The notes under the pieces are model-generated. The model was given only the letters and a program-made list of their open reading frames with translations, searched no databases and was not told where the DNA came from. Shown piece by piece: positions 58,001-64,000 of a DNA stretch of 64,000 nucleotides. The number at the start of each line of letters is the position of its first letter. The first letter of the stretch is position 1. Position numbers and translations under genes: made by a program. The stretch spans positions 10,615,928 through 10,679,927 of the forward strand of contig NC_035168.2 in assembly GCF_001659605.2 (NCBI RefSeq), read 5' to 3'. The DNA is from Manihot esculenta (Eukaryota > Streptophyta > Magnoliopsida > Malpighiales > Euphorbiaceae).

Positions 58001-60000
58001 GGTCTGACCAATGTGAAGAGAGTTTCGAAGAGCTAAAGAGAAGATTAACTTCAGCACCGGTGTTAGCTCTGCCTACTAGTGATGAGGACTTCACAGTGTT
58101 CTGTGATGCATCCCGAGTGGGATTAGGTTGTGTGTTAATGCAGAATGACAGAGTAATCGCTTATGCTTCTAGACAGCTGAAGAAGCACGAGCTGAACTAT
58201 CCGACACACGATCTTGAGATGGCAGCTGTTATCTTTGCACTCAAGATGTGGAGGCATTACCTTTATGGGGTGAAATGTGAGATCTTTACAGATCATAAGA
58301 GCCTACAGCACATCCTGAGTCAGAGAGAGTTAAATTTGAGGCAGAGACGGTGGGTGGAATTGCTTAGTGATTATGATTGCAGGATCCAGTATCATCCGGG
58401 AAAGGCAAATGTTGTAGCCGATGCCTTAAGCCGGAAATCACTAGGCAGTTTAGCTCACATTACAGCAGAGAGGAGACCGGTGGTGAAGGACTTCTACAGA
58501 TTAGTTGAGGAAGGGCTACAGTTAGAGTTAACTGGTGCAGGTGCTTTGATTGCACAGATGAAAGTTACACCCGTGTTTCTGGAGCAGGTGGCTCAGAAAC
58601 AACATGAGGATCCAGTGTTGGTCAAGATTGCCAGGACTGTTCAGTCAGGCAAGAGCGAAGAGTTCAGATTCGACGACCAAGGGATTCTCCGCTACGGGCG
58701 TAGACTATGTGTACCAGACGATATTAGTTTGAAAGGAGACATTATGAGAGAAGCTCATAATGCGAGATATAGCATTCACCCTGGAGCCACCAAGATGTAT
58801 CAAGATCTGAAGAAAGTTTATTGGTGGCCAGCAATGAAGAGAGAAGTGGCACAGTTTGTGTCAGCCTGCGAGATATGTCAAAGGGTGAAGCTAGAGCACC
58901 AGAAGCCGGCTGGAATGCTTAACCCACTGCCGATTCCAGAATGGAAATGGGAGAACATAGCCATGGATTTTGTAGTGGGCTTACCGGCGACGTCCAACAG
59001 ACTAGACTCCATATGGGTGATTGTGGATAGACTGACTAAATCTGCTCACTTCATTCCTGTCAGGAGTGGCTACTCTGTGGACAAGCTAGCGCAGGTGTAT
59101 CTTGAGGAAGTTGTGAGGTTGCATGGGGCTCCTGTTTCTATAGTGTCTGACAGAGGACCCCAGTTTACCTCCAGGTTTTGGCGAAGTCTGCAAGAGGCTA
59201 TGGGCACAAGATTAGACTTCAGCACTGCTTTCCATCCACAGACTGACGGACAGTCAGAGAGGACCATCCAGACCATAGAAGATATGCTTCGAATGTGTGT
59301 GCTAGATTTTGGCGGATCTTGGAGGCAGCATCTACCCTTAGTGGAGTTTGCCTACAACAATAGTCATCATGCTAGCATAGGGATGGCCCCATATGAAGCT
59401 CTGTATGGGAGGAAGTGCAGGTCACCAGTTTGTTGGGAAGAGGTTGGAGAAAGGTCCCTAGCAGGGCCTGAGTTAGTAGAGATCACGAATAGGGTGGTGC
59501 CCATTATCAGAGAGAGGCTCAAGACTGCTGTTAGTCGGCAGAAGAGCTATGCAGACGTTCGCAGAAAGCACATAGAGTTTGAAGAGGGGGATCTGGTCTT
59601 GTTGAAGGTGTCTCCAATGAAAGGGGTGGTTCGTTTTGGGAGGAAAGGTAAGTTGGCTCCGCGGTACATTGGACCTTTTGAGATTGTGCAAAAGGTCGGA
59701 AATGTGTCGTATAAGCTTGATTTGCCTATGTCTATGGAAAGAATCCATCCAGTCTTCCATGTTTCGATGCTAAGGAAGTTTGTGTCAGATCCGAGTAAGG
59801 TTCTCAGCGAACCAGATGTGGAGATCCTAGGTGATCTCACGTATGTAGAACAACCAGTGCGGATCATTGACACCCAGATCAGAAAGCTAAGGAACAAGGA
59901 GATTCCGATGGTAAAAGTCCTCTGGAACCACCATAACATAGAAGAGTGCACCTGGGAGACACGGGAGTCTATGCTCCAACAGTACCCCCATCTCTTTTGA
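55009..60000 (+). CDS. Tekay gag-pro-pol polyprotein, nearly intact (copy 2)
   Basis: Starts at ATG 55009. The Gag N-terminus carries several one-base indels relative to the copy at 62688 (for example near 55161, 55250, 55385, 55425 and 55500), so the frame is lost and regained. From about 55525 to the stop at 59998-60000 it is one open frame. Order: Gag, knuckle [14 protein letters not shown] (about 56360), protease DPGASHSF, reverse transcriptase with intact FIDDILVYS (57658-57684), RNase H, integrase (MDFVVG, SDRGPQF, QSERTI) and a C-terminal chromodomain. In a chromovirus the chromodomain guides integration to particular chromatin. All catalytic residues I can check are present. Whether the Gag indels are real or sequence errors decides whether it is functional. 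Confidence 0.85.
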
Positions 60001-60090
60001 GGTTAGTGTTAGCTTCTTTTGTTCTTTATGCGCTTTATGTTATGTTTTTCTTTTGTTTTGCGTTAGAGAGGAACATTCGGGGACGAATGT

Positions 60091-60107
60091 TCTTAAGGGG
60101 GGGAGAA
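60091..60107 (+). other. Polypurine tract of Tekay copy 2
   Basis: AAGGGGGGGAGAA next to the LTR at 60108. Confidence 0.85.
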
Positions 60108-62405
60108 TGTAATACCCGGCTAGACCCCGGTATCGGAATTCCTACGTTCCGGCGGATTTTCCGTTGGAAATCGGGATTCGAGGATGTCGGAGCTTGCCCT
60201 AAGGGTATAAGAAAGGTTTTTAAGATGTTTTTTTAAAGTGTTTTTATCATGTTTGCATGTTTTGAGTTAAACAAGTGGAGTTTTGAAATGAAAAGGCCAA
60301 GGGGACAAAAGCCAGGTTCGGCCGCCGAAGGTGAAGTTCGGCCGCCGAAAGTTGCATGGTTTCGCATGCACGTTAGGCCGCCGAAGGAAGAGTCGGTTGG
60401 TCACTACAAAAGCCCTTTGCCCGAGACTTGAGTGTTAAACACTCTGTTTTTGGGTCAAAGGTAGGTTCAAGCTCTCCTTGGTGTGATTTCTCATGTTTTC
60501 CTCAAATCTTGCATGTTTTAACTTGATTTGAGTTTTGTTTTAGAGTTTTGAGCAAAAGGAAGCAAAGTTGAGCACTTGGAGATTTTGAGTGAGTTTTTCC
60601 CTATCTCCAAGCTTGGATCATCAATCCTCTAGTTCTTCAAGAGGTAAGCATGGATCCTCACCTCCCCTTATGTTTAAAGCAAGTTTTAAGAGTTTTAGAG
60701 AGTGTTATGGCATGTTTTGGGGTATAAGCATGAGTTTGAGCATATGTTAATCATATGAGTTAGTATGAGTTTTGTTGTTGTTTTTGAGGCTTGAGCTAGT
60801 TTTTAGGCCTCTATATGCCTGAGATATGTTGTGTGTTAGTTGAGAAGTGTTGGTATGCATGTTATGGGTGTTTGATAGGATTTTGGAGGCTGAGAGCATG
60901 AGTTGTGCTCGGATTCTGCCTTTCTGGAGAATCCAGGTTCGGCCGCCGAAGCAAGGTTCGGCCGCCGAACCCCTTGTGGAGGCAGTTTCGGCTGCCAAAC
61001 CTTGCCCCCGAAAGCTAGGCTTTTGGGTGAGAAAGGGACTTTCGGCCGCCGAAAGAGGGAGTTCGGCCGCCGAAAGTGCATGAGTTTCGTCTCTGGACGA
61101 GACTTTCGGCCGCCGAAGGTGCCGCCGAACATGCATGAGTTTCGTCTCTGGAGGGAGGTTTCGGCCGCCGAACCAGCCGCCGAAAGTGCCCAGTCCAGCC
61201 TTCTTTTGCCCATTTTTCCATGCATGCCTATGATGTTTTAGAGGGGTTTTGGGGAGATATTAAGAGTTATGTTTAAGTAAGTTTGGTCCTCATTTGAGTC
61301 CACCTGTGTAGGTGCGGACCCGAGAGACCAAGGAGGCCCACAGAGTTAGAGTTACAGAGACTGCCCAGCAGTTGACAGAGGTGAGTGGAACAGAACTTTA
61401 TTTTAAAGTTAAGAATTGTTTTAGCATGATTCATGCATCATTATGCCATGTGTATGTAGGATGCTTTGCATTAGTATTCATCAAGTTGATGCATTGCATT
61501 ATTACTTGTATATGTGGATTGGACCGAGGCGATCTCAATAGCCCATAAGTCTGTCCTTATTGTATGTCCTGTGTGAGCTCCTTTGGGGCCGGGCATTTAC
61601 CTTGGATGAGTCCTGTGAGAGCCCTTATAGGGTCGGGCACCATGAGTAGTTAGTGAAAGACCTGTGTGAGCTCCTTTGGGAGCCGGGCACTGACAGAGGG
61701 AGTTTTGGGATCATGTCCAATCCGAGATGTGAAATGTTTGTGCAGTGATGCATCATATGATAGCATGTTTTACATGTGATTTTTATCGATTCCGCTCACT
61801 GGGCTTTAGCAGCTCATCCCTCTCCCTAACCCCATTTTTCAGGGCCTCAGAGAAGAGAAAGAGAAAAAGATAGCAAGGGTAAAAGGCATATGTAATAGTA
61901 TAGTATAGAATAGTGGACATGATAATGATGTACAGTACAGAGTTTATGTAATGTATAGAAATGATGTAATAGCAAGTTATATAGTGATTAGAGTATTGTG
62001 CTTGGCCCTAGTGCTTGTTATTCCTTTGTACATGATCCTTTTATGTTATATATGTTTGAGACAATGTTGTTATGAGAGCTAGGCTTGGTGCATGGTAGTA
62101 TTTCTATCTCTGTAGTTACTGTATGGTACCATAGCAGGTATCACTCTTCGAGTGCATACAGACAGAGCATGCATAGTCCAGGCTTAGTTGATGAGAAAAG
62201 TTTCCAGAAAAGGAAAGATAGTCAAGCAAAGAAAGAAAAAAAAATAATAATAGAGAAGAGTAAGTAACAGTTTTAAGTTTAAGTGTGATCATGTATGGGA
62301 TTTATCAGGTACACAGAGTTGACAGTAGGCTTACTACGGGTCCCGGCGGCCTTAAGCCGATCTGGATCCTAGTGCCGGTGATGGTCCGGTAAGCGGGCTG
62401 TTACA
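60108..62405 (+). repeat. Tekay LTR, second subfamily
   Basis: 2298 bases with the same termini. The arrays of TTCGG-N3-CCGAA are present, but much of the body differs from copy 1: the TATA box is CTACAAAAG, and the leader tandem repeat at 61570-61700 is a different sequence (GAGCTCCTTTGGGAGCCGG-like) with its own hairpin arms. Confidence 0.9.
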
Positions 62406-62408
62406 GAT

Positions 62409-62420
62409 TGGTATCAGAGC
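62409..62420 (+). other. Second primer-binding site, Tekay copy 2
   Basis: TGGTATCAGAGC follows this LTR too, so the LTR serves as 3' LTR of the first internal region and 5' LTR of the second. Confidence 0.85.
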
Positions 62421-62687
62421 ATAGGGCCTCTAGAGTACGGTGTGCTGAGCTAAGATGCTCAGGGATTAGAGATATCTCACATCGGAAAGAGGTTGTTTTA
62501 GAGGGCAAGCACAATAGGAAGATCATGTCCACTAGGATAGGATGTTGAGTCCTGTCTTGCTGTGTAATGCCATGATTTTATGCATGTGCATTTAATGCTT
62601 GCTATGATATGCTATGCTATGAGTTGAGGGTTCATGTTTTTACATGGATCATATGCTAAAGTGTATGTTATGTTTTCAGAAGCTAAA

Positions 62688-64000
62688 ATGAGAGGAACCC
62701 GTCGATCAGCTAGATTGACTGGAGCTCCGCCCGAGAATGAGGGTATGGAAGGGCGTCCCCCTGCTTTGCCAAGAGCTATGTCCCAAAGGGCAGGCAGAGA
62801 AAGATCATCAAGGGACCCTAGAAGGTCGTTTGATGAAAGCAGGAGGGAGACAGAACAGAGAAGAAGATCGAGTGATACAAGGGAAGAGATGGATGTGGAT
62901 CCAAGAAGGGATGGAGGGTTAGGTGTTGGCACTACAGAGGAGGATGTGGGATCATCACAGGGAGGCGGTCAGGCCTCGGGGTATGGTTATCCACCCCACT
63001 ATCAGCCCTACCCACAGGGCCCAGGATATTCGATGGGAGGTACATCGGATTATCCTAGTTTTCACCCATATCCCACATATATGCCTTATCCACCGTATTA
63101 CCCCCCATATCCACCATATCCCATGTATCCACCCTCACCTTTTTACCCCAGTCCAGCATACTCTACACCAGAAAGTTCTGCACCTCCCCCACCACCACCA
63201 GTGGTACAACCAGAAGCCCCAGTTATCCAAACACCTCAACCTGGCCCATCTGTGAGGAGCAAGGTAAAGATGACTGATTACCTAAAGTTAGATGCTCCTA
63301 AGTATCAATCCGGAGATGATCCGTTTGAGTACATTAAAGCAGTCAAGATGATAGCAGATGAGCTAGGGGCAGATGATACCAGAGCCATTCAGATGGCAGG
63401 GTTCACTTTAAAATGTAAGAAGGCGAAGGAATGGTTTGGCGTCTATGTGGACCCTCGGTTGGATAACATGTCTTGGGAGGAGTTTGCTAATGAGTTTGCC
63501 GGGTGGGCATTCCCAGATAGTTCGAAAGAGCTAAAGCTGATAGAGTTTGAGCAGCTCAAGCAGACAGAGGATATGAGTATTGATGAGTTTATTGACAGGT
63601 TTCTGGAGTTGCTGCGGTATGCAGGACAGGCCTATGATACGGAACAGAAAAAGGCCAGGAGGTATGCTATGAAACTGCATTCCAGGTATTCCTCTTTGAT
63701 CCATGCAGCCGAGAGGGAGAGTTTCCACACCGTGGTGGATTTAGCACGGAGGATGGAGGCTAGTGCCATTATACAGGGTACAGTGAAACAGCAGCCGGCA
63801 CAGTCCTCAGGTTCTAAGACCCCAGGTAGGGGTAAGTCAGATCCCTCTTCACAGGGTGCAGCAACTTCCAGTGGTAAGAAGTGGAGTGGTTCCACTCAGA
63901 AGTCGAGGAAGAATAAGTTCTGGAACAAGATTAAAGCAGGTCTGGGATTGGGCAGTGGCATGAGTTCAGGTTCAGAGGTTCCAGTGTGTAGTAGGTGCGG
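62688..64000 (+). CDS. Tekay gag-pro-pol, second internal copy, cut by the window end
   Basis: Open from ATG 62688 to the last base without any stop. The proline/tyrosine-rich Gag N-terminus is in one frame throughout, unlike 55009-55530. From 63210 on it appears identical to 55530-56324. The window ends just before the zinc knuckle. Confidence 0.9.
   Translation, partial: MRGTRRSARLTGAPPENEGMEGRPPALPRAMSQRAGRERSSRDPRRSFDESRRETEQRRRSSDTREEMDVDPRRDGGLGVGTTEEDVGSSQGGGQASGYGYPPHYQPYPQGPGYSMGGTSDYPSFHPYPTYMPYPPYYPPYPPYPMYPPSPFYPSPAYSTPESSAPPPPPPVVQPEAPVIQTPQPGPSVRSKVKMTDYLKLDAPKYQSGDDPFEYIKAVKMIADELGADDTRAIQMAGFTLKCKKAKEWFGVYVDPRLDNMSWEEFANEFAGWAFPDSSKELKLIEFEQLKQTEDMSIDEFIDRFLELLRYAGQAYDTEQKKARRYAMKLHSRYSSLIHAAERESFHTVVDLARRMEASAIIQGTVKQQPAQSSGSKTPGRGKSDPSSQGAATSSGKKWSGSTQKSRKNKFWNKIKAGLGLGSGMSSGSEVPVCSRC

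Overview
The window is plant nuclear DNA dominated by nested transposable elements. Plant-type Mutator-like, hAT-like, L1-type LINE, Copia, Athila, Tat-type and chromodomain (Tekay-type) Gypsy elements sit around only two ordinary host genes, both with plant-like structure: an intronless P-class PPR gene and a small two-exon gene. The PPR protein resembles Arabidopsis At5g46680, so a dicot is certain. A woody Malpighiales such as a Euphorbiaceae is my guess, not proven.

Layout. 1-8015: a Mutator-like element (MULE), read on the minus strand, with palindrome-rich terminal repeats, a broken transposase and a broken plant-mobile-domain (PMD) gene. 8300-9650: a short Tat LTR scrap, then the decayed 3' half of a second PMD gene in the opposite orientation. 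11367-12151: a small host gene of unknown function. 13340-13815 and 17565-18260: hAT-like non-autonomous elements, the second with a perfect 8-bp target duplication. 14792-16228: the PPR gene. 19921-21290: a Tat-type Gypsy remnant. 21885-27877: a nearly full-length L1-type LINE with a large 5' inversion, bounded by one 17-bp target duplication.

28250-54545 is a multi-layer nest. An old minus-strand Copia element is cut twice. Its RNase H region holds a complete Tekay element (29615-41054, duplication ATTGT), whose 5' LTR holds a hAT-like element (31420-32862, duplication CTCACTGG). Its right LTR holds an Athila element (about 43702-54194), which itself holds two solo Tekay LTRs, one on each strand (47298-49088 and 49548-51786, the latter with duplication CGTGG). 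54548-64000 is a second Tekay subfamily arranged as truncated LTR - internal - LTR - internal and running off the window. Its two internal copies are identical where they overlap, except for a cluster of one-base differences near the left junction that looks like an assembly problem.

The elements interact as insertion layers, not as a pathway: Copia is oldest, then Athila and Tekay, then the hAT inside Tekay. The LINE insertion is young by its intact reading frames. The most noteworthy signals are the twin-priming LINE inversion, the arrays of TTCGG-N3-CCGAA inverted repeats in every Tekay LTR, a threefold foldable tandem repeat in the LTR leader whose stems change in a compensated way, and the palindromic termini of the PMD-carrying MULE.
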